DNA of 64,000 bases from Anaerolineae bacterium (lineage in GTDB: Bacteria; Chloroflexota; Anaerolineae; 4572-78; J111). The notes beneath the pieces were generated by a model that was not told the origin of the DNA, searched no databases, and was given only the letters and a program-made list of their open reading frames with translations. The position numbers and the translations under genes are program-made. The stretch lies in the NCBI GenBank assembly GCA_023382535.1, contig JAHDWA010000035.1, positions 1-64,000 of the forward strand, in the 5' to 3' direction. The first letter of the stretch is position 1, and every line of letters begins with the position of its first letter. Below are positions 26,423 to 35,504 of this stretch, piece after piece.

Positions 26423-26830
26423 CTATTCGGCCTCCTCCGGTAGAGAGGGAACGGCTTTGGCCGGATGTTGATGCCCATTTAACGACAGGTTTCTGGTTGG
26501 GTGTTCTGGCTGAGTGTAAATAAGGACCGGGTCAGAATAGACGTAGAAGTGAACCTGGACGCGGGGCGACAGTTGAGAGAGCATCTGTAACTCCGGCGAC
26601 TCGGCTTGGCTGTCGGCTTCAGCCGATGCCCGGTCCAGCAACACACCCGGGTATTTTTCCAGCCACAACCACAGCGAACTGTAGCCAACCACCAGTATGC
26701 CAACTTGCAAGAAGTGGCGCCAGCCAGGCGAGGGAGCTAATTGGTGGGCTAGAAACATTAATCCCACCATTATTAACACCACTGCGTAGAGTGGCAACCA
26801 GGTTTGTCGGAAACGTTTTTGTTTTGTCAT
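26423..26830 (-). CDS. Two-helix membrane protein at the head of the kdp operon
   Basis: Starting at ATG 26830 the product is 135 aa. It has two membrane helices (about 13-31 and 40-56), then WLEKYPGVLLDRA and a polar tail of 75 residues rich in E, Q and P. A longer in-frame extension to 26962 would cover the promoter and is rejected. It is the first gene behind the KdpE-type promoter at 26930-26994, so it probably belongs to the potassium regulon. The helix layout resembles the 102-aa protein between kdpB and kdpC. Function is unknown. Confidence 0.65.
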   Translation of the reverse strand: MTKQKRFRQTWLPLYAVVLIMVGLMFLAHQLAPSPGWRHFLQVGILVVGYSSLWLWLEKYPGVLLDRASAEADSQAESPELQMLSQLSPRVQVHFYVYSDPVLIYTQPEHPTRNLSLNGHQHPAKAVPSLPEEAE

Positions 26831-26929
26831 CTTTAGTCCAAGAGGATAAGAATAATAGCCCGAAAAAATAAATCCTCTGGTATCATCAAGTCCACGCAAT
26901 CCGTGATCAGCGTTATTAATGCTACGCTC

Positions 26930-26994
26930 AGTATAACAAAAAACAGATAAAGGGTGGGTCAAGAAGTTTAAGCAGAGGGTTTAGAAACAATCAA
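26930..26994 (-). promoter_or_regulatory. kdp operon promoter with TTG-centred half-sites
   Basis: Reading the minus strand, TTCTTGATT (26989-26994 for the TTGATT) is followed after 53 bases by TATACT (26930-26935), with TTCTTGACC in between at 26957-26962. TGT precedes the -10. The offsets are identical to those in front of kimA1 and kimA2. No -35 exists at 17 bases, as expected for an activator-dependent promoter. Confidence 0.65.
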
Positions 26995-27050
26995 GAAATA
27001 CAAGAAGCTAAAAAGGGTGTAACGATGAGATACCTCCCCTGAACCGGGCC

Positions 27051-27791
27051 TCACTGCCGAAGGGAGGAGCTAATAGTCACTTGATCATCGGTCCGCAGCC
27101 GGTAGCCCACCCCTGGTTCAGTTAAGATATAGGTGGGGCGGGTTGGATCAGGTTCCAGCTTGCGGCGCAAATTGCTCATGTTGACCCGCAGCAGGTGGGC
27201 GTTGTCCTCGTTGCCAGGGCCCCAAACCTGGCGCAGAATTTGAGGAGTGGTCACAACTTTGCCGGCGTGCGTCACCAGCAGCTTAAGCAGATCATATTCG
27301 GTGGGAGTAAGCTGCACTTCACCCTGATCAATAGTAACGACGCGCCGGGCCAGATCAACGGTCAAGGCAGCCTGGGTAAAAATAGGCGTATCGCCTTTCG
27401 GCGCGGCATGGCGCAGAGCCACCCGCAGCCGGGCCAGCAGTTCGCCCACGCTAAAGGGCTTGGTCAGGTAATCGTCGGCCCCCGCGTCCAGTACGGCGAT
27501 TTTTTCCGTCTCGTGGTCGCGTACGGACAAGATAATGATGGGGATCTGAGTCCATTCCCGTAAGCGGCGGGTAACTTCGATCCCCTCGATGTCCGGCAGG
27601 CCCAAATCTAAAACGATAATATCTGGACGATGGGCCACGACCATTTCCAGGGCCTCCTGGCCACATGTCGCCTCAAATACAGCATGGCCGTGTGCGGTCA
27701 GAGAAACCTGCAAAAAGCGCCGGATTGCTCGCTCATCATCCACGACCAGTATTCGCACGCCGCTGTTTGCCTCGCTAGCCGGTTTGCTCAT
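27051..27791 (-). CDS. kdpE: KdpE-type response regulator (copy 1)
   Basis: An OmpR-family regulator of about 246 aa. The receiver domain has DDERAIRRFL at the acidic pocket, the phospho-acceptor in IIVLDLGLPD, and the closing YLTKPFSVGELLARL. The DNA-binding winged helix follows (LTPTEYDLLKLLVTH, then HLLRVNMSNLRRKLEPDPTRP). ATG 27791 overlaps the end of kdpD1 by 17 bases; an upstream ATG at 27806 is less likely. It is co-transcribed with kimA1 and kdpD1 and probably binds the shared promoter motif. Confidence 0.9.
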   Translation of the reverse strand: MSKPASEANSGVRILVVDDERAIRRFLQVSLTAHGHAVFEATCGQEALEMVVAHRPDIIVLDLGLPDIEGIEVTRRLREWTQIPIIILSVRDHETEKIAVLDAGADDYLTKPFSVGELLARLRVALRHAAPKGDTPIFTQAALTVDLARRVVTIDQGEVQLTPTEYDLLKLLVTHAGKVVTTPQILRQVWGPGNEDNAHLLRVNMSNLRRKLEPDPTRPTYILTEPGVGYRLRTDDQVTISSSLRQ

Positions 27792-30495
27792 TAGCGTTCT
27801 GCTCATTCAATAAAATTTCCTCAGTGATGGGCAAGGTCAGAGTCACCGTTGTTCCCCCGCCGAGACGGTTTTCGGCCCAGACACGCCCGCCGTGGGCTTC
27901 AATGATACCGCTGCTGAGGGACAGCCCCAGGCCCGTGCCGGGCAGGACTCCGCCCCGGTCGTTCCTCTGAGTGAAGTACTGCACCCGGTAGAATTTTGTA
28001 AATATCCGCGTTAAGTCGCCGGAGGGAATACCCCGGCCACGATCGGCAATTTGGATGGCTAACTCTCCATCCACCACCTGTGCCCGAATGTCAATGGGCG
28101 AAGTGGGGGACGAATATTTAGCCGCGTTTTCCAGCACGTTGACCAGCGCCTGAACTACCAGTACAAAATCCAGCGGTACCAAGGGCAGGTCAGTTAGCCC
28201 GTTGATTTCGACGGGCCGATTGGTCAGCAATCCGTCGAGCTGTTGCAGTGCAGCCCCGATCACATCCTGCACGTCGTTTGGCTGCCGCGATATTTTCAGC
28301 GCCCCCGCTTCCAGGCGGCTCATGTCCAACAAATGACCGACGAGGCGGTTCAGGCGTTGCGCTTCTTCATGGGCAGTTTTGAGCAGTTCGCGCTGGGTGG
28401 CCGAGTCCAGGCTATCCCCCAACAGGCTGCTCAACGAGCCGGTAATCGAAGCCAGCGGCGTGCGCAGGTCATGGGAAATAGAGTTAAAGAGGGCCGTTTG
28501 CAGTCTCTCCGTCTCTTGCAGAAGTTGAACCTGGCGGGCCGTCTCGGCCAGGTGTGCCCGCTCAATGGCCAAAGCGGTCTGGCTGGCAAAAGCCTCCATG
28601 ATTCGCCGCTGTTCAGGCGTGGAGTGCAGCCCGGAGCGGGGCAGCTTGAGCGCCACCACCCCCACCACTCCCCGTGCTGTCTTGAGGGGCAGGTAACGGG
28701 CGTCCGCCGCCGAAAGGGTATCGGTGCCACGGCCGGCAGACTGGCCATGCCGGAAGGCCCAAGTGGCCACGGCATATTTATCCTCGTCGAGCGTAAAGCC
28801 GGGACTGGCGGCTCGGGCCACCAGCCGCTCCCCTTCGGGTAGAAAGACAGCCACCTTGCGGTCAAAAGTTTGGCCCATGTGAGTGATAACGGCCTGCATG
28901 ATAGCCTCTAACCCAACCGCCACGGCCAGGTCCTGGCTGAGCGCGTAGAGTGTGGCTGTTTGAGTTTCGCGCCGCCGGGCTGCTTCGGCTTGCTCACGTG
29001 TTTGTGAAGCCAGGGTACTGATAACCAGACCAACAATGAATAGACCGGCAAAGGTTATGACATACTGATAGTCCGATACAGCAAAAGTCAGACGGGGCGG
29101 CACAAAGAAAAAATCAAAGGCGAGTACACCCAGCAGCGAAGCGGCAATGGCTGGACCACGACCCAGGCGAAGCGCTGCAATCACCACGACCAGTAAGTAG
29201 AGCATGACCATGTTGGTAGGGGCAATAAAAGGCCCCACCAGCTCACTGAGAAGGGTGGCGAGCACCACCAGGCCCAGGCTTTGCAGGTAACGATTCCAGG
29301 GGCGATGAGGCTGGAAGGTGGCTGGTATGACAACCGACTGGGCTGGTTCGGCGCTGCTGCTGATGACGTAGACATCAATGTTACCACTAAGGTCAATGAT
29401 TTGGTCAACCAGGGAATTGTGCAGGAAATCAAACCAACGGGAACGTACTGGCTTGCCGGCGATAATCTTGGTGATATTGTGGCGGCGGGCATAGTCAATA
29501 ATAGTTTCGGCGATGCTGCGGCCTGATAGCGTTAGAGATTTGGCCCCTAATTCTTCGGCCAGGCGTAAAGTGCGGGCCACCTGATCTCGATCAGCCTCCT
29601 TGAGCTGGGCATGCGCCGGGGTCTCCACATAAACGGCAAACCACCCGGCATTGAGGGGTTCGGCCAGGCGGCGGGCCGTCCGCACCAGGCGTTCGCTGAG
29701 AGGGCTGGGGCTAACACAAACCAGCAGCCGGTCGCCGGCCGGCCAGGGACCGGGAATGGCTCGTGTTTCCATGTAGGCCCGCATCTGCTCATCTACCCGC
29801 TCAGCCGCGCGGCGCATGGTCATTTCTCGTAAAGCTGCCAGGTTGCCAGGACGGAAAAATTTCTGAATGGCCCGGGCCGCCTGATCCGGCACGTAAACTT
29901 TGCCTTCTTTAAGACGTTGGAGCAGTTCGGCCGGCGGCAAGTCAATCAGTTCAAGCTCGTTGGCCGTATCGAGCAGGCGATCCGGCACAGTTTCGCGCAC
30001 GGTAATGCCGGTAATTTGAGCGACTACATCGTTGAGGCTTTCCAGGTGCTGGATGTTGAGGGTGGTGTAGACATCAATTCCAGCGATCAGCAGTTCCTCG
30101 ACATCCTGGTAACGTTTGGGATGGCGCGAGCCGGGGGCATTGGTGTGAGCTAACTCGTCAACCAGGGCCAACTGCGGGCGACGAGCCAGTACAGCATCCA
30201 CGTCCATTTCCGGCAAGATAACACCGCGATACTCTGCTTGACGGCGGGGGATTACTTCTAACCCTTGCACCAACTCCTCAGTTTCGGCTCGGCTGTGGGT
30301 TTCAACATAGCCAACCACGACATCTATGCCCTCACCCTGGCGTTGGTGGGCTGCCCCCAGCATGGCATAAGTTTTGCCCACGCCGGCAACATAGCCGAGG
30401 AAAATTTTCAGTTTGCCTCGTGCTTGCTGCTGCTCTTCTGCCTGGGCATGGACCAGCAGTCTATCGGGATTGGGACGTTCCGGTTCTTGCCTCAT
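27775..30495 (-). CDS. kdpD: KdpD-type osmosensitive K+ channel histidine kinase (copy 1)
   Basis: The 906-aa sensor has the full KdpD layout. The N-terminal KdpD domain carries Walker A-like GYVAGVGKT (residues 34-42) and VDELAHTNAPGSRHPKRYQD. A universal stress-like domain lies at about 240-375, four membrane helices (DUF4118) at about 405-500 and a GAF-like domain at about 520-655. HisKA carries SISHDLRTPLASITG (His near 675), and HATPase has GRGIPSGDL and GTGLGLSLSSGIIEAHGG. It starts 23 bases after kimA1. By family it senses low K+ or ionic stress and phosphorylates KdpE. Confidence 0.95.
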   Translation of the reverse strand: MRQEPERPNPDRLLVHAQAEEQQQARGKLKIFLGYVAGVGKTYAMLGAAHQRQGEGIDVVVGYVETHSRAETEELVQGLEVIPRRQAEYRGVILPEMDVDAVLARRPQLALVDELAHTNAPGSRHPKRYQDVEELLIAGIDVYTTLNIQHLESLNDVVAQITGITVRETVPDRLLDTANELELIDLPPAELLQRLKEGKVYVPDQAARAIQKFFRPGNLAALREMTMRRAAERVDEQMRAYMETRAIPGPWPAGDRLLVCVSPSPLSERLVRTARRLAEPLNAGWFAVYVETPAHAQLKEADRDQVARTLRLAEELGAKSLTLSGRSIAETIIDYARRHNITKIIAGKPVRSRWFDFLHNSLVDQIIDLSGNIDVYVISSSAEPAQSVVIPATFQPHRPWNRYLQSLGLVVLATLLSELVGPFIAPTNMVMLYLLVVVIAALRLGRGPAIAASLLGVLAFDFFFVPPRLTFAVSDYQYVITFAGLFIVGLVISTLASQTREQAEAARRRETQTATLYALSQDLAVAVGLEAIMQAVITHMGQTFDRKVAVFLPEGERLVARAASPGFTLDEDKYAVATWAFRHGQSAGRGTDTLSAADARYLPLKTARGVVGVVALKLPRSGLHSTPEQRRIMEAFASQTALAIERAHLAETARQVQLLQETERLQTALFNSISHDLRTPLASITGSLSSLLGDSLDSATQRELLKTAHEEAQRLNRLVGHLLDMSRLEAGALKISRQPNDVQDVIGAALQQLDGLLTNRPVEINGLTDLPLVPLDFVLVVQALVNVLENAAKYSSPTSPIDIRAQVVDGELAIQIADRGRGIPSGDLTRIFTKFYRVQYFTQRNDRGGVLPGTGLGLSLSSGIIEAHGGRVWAENRLGGGTTVTLTLPITEEILLNEQNANEQTG

Positions 30496-30518
30496 CGGTC
30501 TGTGTCACTTTATAAAAA

Positions 30519-32459
30519 TCATTCCACCTGATACGGCACGTCAACAATCACAATGCCGGGTTTGAACAGTAAGGCCAAACGCAACAGCAGCGCTGTTTGG
30601 GTATGCAGCAAATTATGCCACCAGTGTTTGGGCACAAATTGGGGCACAATGATGGTAATAACCTCATTGGGTCGGCGCTGCGATGCAATTTTCTCTATAT
30701 AATCGAGGAGCCGTTCTATCAGCAGCCGATAGGGAGAGTCCAGAATCACCAAGCGCACCCCATCTCCCCACTTCTCCCACTTGTGCTTCACCTTCTCGGC
30801 GTCGGCGGGGTCAATAGAAACATGCACCGCTGTCACATCGTCGGAAAGAGAGCGGGCGTAACGCAGCGCTGCCAGTGTGCCGCGATGGACGCCGCTAACG
30901 GCCAGAATCACGCGGTGGCGCGGGATACGCAAGGGCGGGTCGTAGTGCTCCAACGATAAATGCCTGGCCAGGCTGCGGTAATGGTGATGGATGGCAAAGA
31001 AGCCCGTTACGAGAAGAGGCACCAGGAGCAATATGATCCATGCGCCGTCGTGGAACTTGGTAACAGCAAAGACCACCATCACGACAGCGGTACAGACAGC
31101 GCCAAAGCCGTTAATTCCAATCTTTAGCTGCCAACCGGGTTCGTAGCGCAGGGTGGAGCCTGGCTCCTGTATTTCCTGACCGGGCTGCATGTGTCCAATT
31201 TTCCACCAACGGCGGGCCATGCCGGCCTGGGAGAGGGTGAAGGAGAGAAAAACGCCGATGGCGTAGAGCGGGATCAAGGCGGTCACACTGGCCTGAAAGA
31301 GAATGATTAAGAGCGAGGAGAGCACAGTCAGGGCGATGATGCCTCGCGAGTAGACCAGGCGGCTGCCCCGGTAGGTGAGTTGGCGAGGCAAAAAGCCGTC
31401 GTTGGCGTGCAGAGCGCCCAGGCGAGGAAAATCGGCAAAGGCGGTGTTGGCCGCCATAATCAGGATGAGGGTTGTCGCCACGATAGTGCCCAGGTAGAGC
31501 CAGTTTTGTCCGCCATAGGCTGTGCGCGCCAGTTGCGAGATTACCGTCTCTACTTCCGAAGGAACGGCCCCGATGTGGACCGCCAAAAAGGTGATACCCA
31601 GGAAAAGTGTCCCCAGGATGGTTGACATCCAGATCAAGGTAATGCCGGCATTGCGACTGCGGGGTTCCTTAAAAGCAGTAATTCCATTGGAAATGGCTTC
31701 GATGCCGGTGAGAGCCGCCGTGCCACTGGAAAAAGCATGCAGGATCAAGAACGGAGTAACGGCTTGCACAATGGGGGGAATCTCTAAAGCAGGCGGGTTG
31801 ACGACAGTGCCCAATGTCCCCGTCAGGTAGCGCAAGAAACCAAGGCCAACCGTCAGGAACATCATGACCAGAAAGAAGTAGGTTGGAACAGCAAAGGTAG
31901 CGCCTGACTCTTTGACGCCGCGTAAATTGATCACCATGATAAAGAGCACCATCAGCACGGCCAGGGGCACTCGATAGGGCAACAGTAAAGGATAAGCCGA
32001 GGTGATTTGGGCCACACCTGACGAAATCGAAACAGATACCGTCAAGATGTAGTCGGTCAGCAGGGCTGCGCCGGCCGTCTGAGCGGGGAGCTCGCCCAGG
32101 TTGTCACGGGCGACGATGTAGGCCCCACCCCCGCCGGGGTAAGCATGGATCGTCTGTTCGTAAGAGATGGTCACAACAGCCATCAAAGCGACAATAGCCA
32201 GGGAAATGGGGAAGGCGTAACCAAAGGCCATGGCCCCGGCCATCGCCAGGATGATCAGAATTTCCTGGGTGGCATAAGCCGTGGAAGAAAGCGCATCAGA
32301 AGCAAACACCGCCAGACCAATCGCCTTACCTATGGTTTGATGGGGCATAGCCGCAGTCGGCAAGCGGCTGCCGACCAGCCATGTGCGCCATGAATGGGGT
32401 GGTTCGTGCTCCTCACTGTCGTGTAAGATGGTCCCCTTATCTTGTTCGATGGTAATCAT
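30519..32459 (-). CDS. kimA: KimA-type high-affinity K+ importer, APC superfamily (copy 1)
   Basis: The 646-aa protein has 12 membrane helices starting with AVFASDALSSTAYATQEIL, followed by YPGGGGAYIVARDNLG, AFSSGTAALTGIEAISNGI and MAANTAFADFPRL. These match the KimA (formerly YdaO) family rather than ordinary amino-acid permeases. The C-terminal 130 residues form a USP-like domain (VILAVSGVHRGTLAALRYA), which in KimA binds c-di-AMP. AGAGGA precedes ATG 32459, which aligns with the start of copy 2. An ATG at 32492 adds 11 residues without support. It lies directly upstream of kdpD1. Confidence 0.85.
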   Translation of the reverse strand: MITIEQDKGTILHDSEEHEPPHSWRTWLVGSRLPTAAMPHQTIGKAIGLAVFASDALSSTAYATQEILIILAMAGAMAFGYAFPISLAIVALMAVVTISYEQTIHAYPGGGGAYIVARDNLGELPAQTAGAALLTDYILTVSVSISSGVAQITSAYPLLLPYRVPLAVLMVLFIMVINLRGVKESGATFAVPTYFFLVMMFLTVGLGFLRYLTGTLGTVVNPPALEIPPIVQAVTPFLILHAFSSGTAALTGIEAISNGITAFKEPRSRNAGITLIWMSTILGTLFLGITFLAVHIGAVPSEVETVISQLARTAYGGQNWLYLGTIVATTLILIMAANTAFADFPRLGALHANDGFLPRQLTYRGSRLVYSRGIIALTVLSSLLIILFQASVTALIPLYAIGVFLSFTLSQAGMARRWWKIGHMQPGQEIQEPGSTLRYEPGWQLKIGINGFGAVCTAVVMVVFAVTKFHDGAWIILLLVPLLVTGFFAIHHHYRSLARHLSLEHYDPPLRIPRHRVILAVSGVHRGTLAALRYARSLSDDVTAVHVSIDPADAEKVKHKWEKWGDGVRLVILDSPYRLLIERLLDYIEKIASQRRPNEVITIIVPQFVPKHWWHNLLHTQTALLLRLALLFKPGIVIVDVPYQVE

Positions 32460-32519
32460 ACCTGTTTCCTCTCGTGAATGAAGGTGTTTCACGGTTACTC
32501 AACCGCTCATTACATCTTC

Positions 32520-32584
32520 AGTATATAGAGGAATAGGTCAATCGGGTGACAAGAAAAGGGATTTCAGTATTAAGGAAGTGTCAA
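32520..32584 (-). promoter_or_regulatory. kimA1 promoter with TTG-centred half-sites
   Basis: On the minus strand TTCTTGACA (TTGACA at 32579-32584) precedes TATACT (32520-32525) by 53 bases. Further half-sites are TTGTCA at 32547-32552 and TTGACC at 32536-32541, 11 bases apart. An alternative TTGTCA-17-TCTATA promoter overlaps the same block. The start codon follows 60 bases after the -10. Confidence 0.6.
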
Positions 32585-32699
32585 GAACTGGGCCAAAAAA
32601 TCCAGTCAGAATTCCCCAATCTCTGGAGTTCCAGCAGACAAGAATCTATTTGTTAAGGAGCAAAGACACCAGGCACGATTATTCAGGATTCGAAGGTTG

Positions 32700-34646
32700 T
32701 TACTCCACCTGGTAGGGGACATCCGTAATGACAATCCCGGGTCTAAACAGCAAAACCATGCGCAGCCAGAAGGTGGTCTGGGTGTGCAGCAGATTGTGCC
32801 ACCAATGGTAGGGTACAAAGTGTGGTACCACAATGGTGATGATTTCATTTGGCTGGCGGCGGGCATCAATTTGATCAATATATGACAACAGGGGTTCAAG
32901 CAGGAGCCGGTAGGGCGAGTCTAAAATGACCATACGGACTCCATTACCCCACCATTCCCATTCGCGGCGCACCCGCTCTGCCTCGTCGGGATTGGTCGAG
33001 ACGTGGACAGCCGTAATATCGTCGGAGAGGAGGCCGGCATAACGCAGGGCGGCAAGGGTGCCTTGATGGACACCGCCGACGAGCAAAATGACCCGATGGC
33101 GCGAATGGCGGGCCGGCGCGCCCCTGTAATTGCGCAGCGACAGCCGCGCGGCCAGGTGGCGATAGTGCTGGTGAATAGACCAGAACGCAGCGACAAGGAG
33201 CGGTATCAGGAAAATAACCACATAGGCTCCATCCTGGAACTTGGTGATGGCAAAGACCATCATTACGATGGCAGTACAAACAGCCCCAAAGCCATTAACA
33301 ACCATCTTTAGCTTCCACTTTGAATCGTACCGCAAAACCGACCCATGCTCCGAGATCGTCTGATCGGCGGCCAGATGCCCACTCCGCCGCCAGCGGCGAG
33401 CCATGCCCGTTTGCGACAGGGTAAACGAGAGAAAGACGCCAATGGCATAAAGCGGAATGAGGGCATTGACGCTGGCCTGAAAAACAACGATGAGCAGCGA
33501 GGCAATGACGGCCAGGGCGATGATGCCGCGTGAGTAAACCAGGCGGCTGCCTCGATAGGTCAGTTGGCGGGGCAAAAAACCGTCAGCGGCCATCAAGGCG
33601 CTCAAGCGGGGAAAGTCGGCAAAGGCGGTGTTTGCCGCCATAATCAAAATAACGGCAGTGGAAGCAAGAACAGCCAGATAGAAAAAGCCGCGCCCCTCGA
33701 AAATCGTCCGGCCCAATTGCGAGATGACGGTCTCCGTTTCCGAGGGAATCCCACCAATCTGGCTGGTCAAGAAGGTAATCCCCAAAAACAACGTTCCCAG
33801 AATCGAGGCCATCCAGATGAGCGTAACTCCAGCATTGTGGCTGCGCGGCTCTTTGAAAGCAGGGATGCCGTTCGACACGGCTTCAATCCCGGTCAAGGCG
33901 GCTGTACCACTGGAAAAGGCGTGTAATAACAAGAACAGGGTCACTGGCTGCAACGCGCTATGCAGTTCTAACTCTGGCGGATTGGGAACCATCCCCAGTG
34001 ACCCGGTTAGATAGCGGAAGAAGCCGACCCCAACGGTCAGGAACATCATGACCAGAAAGAAGTAGGTTGGAATAGCAAAGGTGATACCCGACTCCTTGAC
34101 CCCTCGCAAATTAATCAGCATGATCAGCAACACCATGATCACGGCAATGCCGACTCGAAAGTCAAACAAAGCTGGGTAGGCTGAGGTGATCTGGGCGACG
34201 CCTGACGAAACCGAGACGGACACAGTCAGAATGTAATCGGTCAGGAGGGCTGCGCCGGCAATCTGGGCCGGCAGTTCTCCCAGATTGTCGCGTGAGACAA
34301 TGTAGGCCCCGCCGCCGTTGGGATAGGCATGGATGGTCTGTTCATAGGAGATGGTTACAATCGCCATCAGAATGACGATGGCAATCGAAATGGGAAAGGC
34401 ATAGCCAAAGGCGGCTGTGCCAGCTACGGCCAAAATGAACAAAATTTCCTGTGTCGCATAAGCGGTCGAGGAGAGAGCATCGGAAGCAAAAACGGCCAGG
34501 CCAATGGCCTTGCCAATCGTCTGGTGAGGTGCGTCTGCCGTCGGCAGGGGACGGCCAATGAGCCAACTCCGCCAGGTGCGCGGAGGAGATTGAGTCCCAG
34601 GAGGGCGCAGCACCGTCACGCCATTTTCTTTTTCGATAATTGCCAT
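32700..34646 (-). CDS. kimA: KimA-type high-affinity K+ importer, APC superfamily (copy 2)
   Basis: The 648-aa paralogue of the neighbouring gene shares nearly every family segment: VFASDALSSTAYATQEILF, YPNGGGAYIVSRDNLG, AFSSGTAALTGIEAVSNGI, MAANTAFADFPRLSAL, and a C-terminal USP-like domain with VILLVGGVHQGTLAALRYA. The two copies are tandem and clearly from a duplication, differing mostly in the loops. It has its own promoter at 34692-34756. The intergenic 32585-32699 holds no gene. Confidence 0.85.
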   Translation of the reverse strand: MAIIEKENGVTVLRPPGTQSPPRTWRSWLIGRPLPTADAPHQTIGKAIGLAVFASDALSSTAYATQEILFILAVAGTAAFGYAFPISIAIVILMAIVTISYEQTIHAYPNGGGAYIVSRDNLGELPAQIAGAALLTDYILTVSVSVSSGVAQITSAYPALFDFRVGIAVIMVLLIMLINLRGVKESGITFAIPTYFFLVMMFLTVGVGFFRYLTGSLGMVPNPPELELHSALQPVTLFLLLHAFSSGTAALTGIEAVSNGIPAFKEPRSHNAGVTLIWMASILGTLFLGITFLTSQIGGIPSETETVISQLGRTIFEGRGFFYLAVLASTAVILIMAANTAFADFPRLSALMAADGFLPRQLTYRGSRLVYSRGIIALAVIASLLIVVFQASVNALIPLYAIGVFLSFTLSQTGMARRWRRSGHLAADQTISEHGSVLRYDSKWKLKMVVNGFGAVCTAIVMMVFAITKFQDGAYVVIFLIPLLVAAFWSIHQHYRHLAARLSLRNYRGAPARHSRHRVILLVGGVHQGTLAALRYAGLLSDDITAVHVSTNPDEAERVRREWEWWGNGVRMVILDSPYRLLLEPLLSYIDQIDARRQPNEIITIVVPHFVPYHWWHNLLHTQTTFWLRMVLLFRPGIVITDVPYQVE

Positions 34647-34691
34647 AATATTCCCTCAAGTGCGAATTAATCTAATTGGTTTTACTCTATG

Positions 34692-34756
34692 AGTATAAGA
34701 GGGAATGCATCAAGGCAGTATCAAAAAAGCGGGGGGGTACGTCAAGAAAGTGTCAA
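34692..34756 (-). promoter_or_regulatory. kimA2 promoter with TTG-centred half-sites
   Basis: On the minus strand TTCTTGACA (34751-34756) precedes TATACT (34692-34697) by 53 bases. TTGATA (34719-34724), TTGATG (34708-34713) and TTGACG (34740-34745) supply further half-sites, two of them 11 bases apart. The offsets equal those of kimA1 and kdp. Confidence 0.65.
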
Positions 34757-34791
34757 GAAGGGGGGGGAAACCAGACACGCGGCAGTAGCTA

Positions 34792-35499
34792 TTAATCAAT
34801 CCGCAGCCGGTAGCCCACTCCTGGTTCGGTCAGGATATAGGCGGGACGGGCAGGGTCAGCCTCGATTTTGCGGCGGAGGTTGCTGATGTTAACTCGCAGC
34901 AGGTGAGTTTCATCCTCATAGCCCATGCCCCACACCTGCCGCAGGAGTTGGTGATGGGTCAGCACTTTACCGGCATGGGTCACCAAGAGTTTCAACAGAT
35001 CGTATTCGGTGGGCGTCAATTGGACCTCCCGCCCGGCCACACTGACAACGCGCCGGGCCAAATCCACGGTCAATTCACCACTGCTGAAGACAGGCATATC
35101 GTTGGGTTGGATTGTGTGGCGGAGGGCAACGCGCAGCCGGGCCAGGAGTTCTCCCACGCCAAAAGGCTTGGTCAGGTAATCATCGGCCCCGGCGTCCAGG
35201 GCCGCAATTTTATCGCTTTCGTGTTCTCGCACCGACAAAACGATGATCGGCGTCTGGGTCCACTCGCGCAGCCGTTGAATTACTTCAATACCGTCCAGGT
35301 CGGGCAGGCCCAAGTCAAGGATAATCACATCGGGCCGGTGGGCCAGGACTGCTTCCAGCGCCTCCTGCCCATTCGACGCTTCAAAGATGGTATGGCCGTT
35401 CGCGGCCAGGGAAACCTGCAAAAAGCGGCGAATGGCCCGCTCATCGTCCACTACCAATACTCGCACACCACTCGTTGATTCAGGAATTGGCATGCTCAT
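34792..35499 (-). CDS. kdpE: KdpE-type response regulator (copy 2)
   Basis: The 235-aa OmpR-type regulator is a close paralogue of copy 1, with the receiver pattern DDERAIRRFLQVSL, VIILDLGLPDLDG and YLTKPFGVGELLARL, and a winged helix containing LTPTEYDLLKLLVTHAGK and HLLRVNISNLRRKIEAD. The recognition helix differs at only one position in this last segment, so both copies may recognise the same DNA. It begins five bases after kdpD2. Confidence 0.9.
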   Translation of the reverse strand: MSMPIPESTSGVRVLVVDDERAIRRFLQVSLAANGHTIFEASNGQEALEAVLAHRPDVIILDLGLPDLDGIEVIQRLREWTQTPIIVLSVREHESDKIAALDAGADDYLTKPFGVGELLARLRVALRHTIQPNDMPVFSSGELTVDLARRVVSVAGREVQLTPTEYDLLKLLVTHAGKVLTHHQLLRQVWGMGYEDETHLLRVNISNLRRKIEADPARPAYILTEPGVGYRLRID

Positions 35500-35504
35500 C
35501 TCGG

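Noticed and set aside
26831..26962. Longer start for the two-helix protein at the head of kdp
   Set aside because: It would include the shared KdpE-type promoter -10 in coding sequence and adds a stretch unlike its otherwise membrane-type start.
32460..32580. A c-di-AMP (ydaO-type) riboswitch before kimA1
   Set aside because: KimA genes in Firmicutes carry this riboswitch, but only about 60 bases lie between the -10 and the start codon here, and no pseudo-symmetric fold of that class was seen. The same holds for kimA2.
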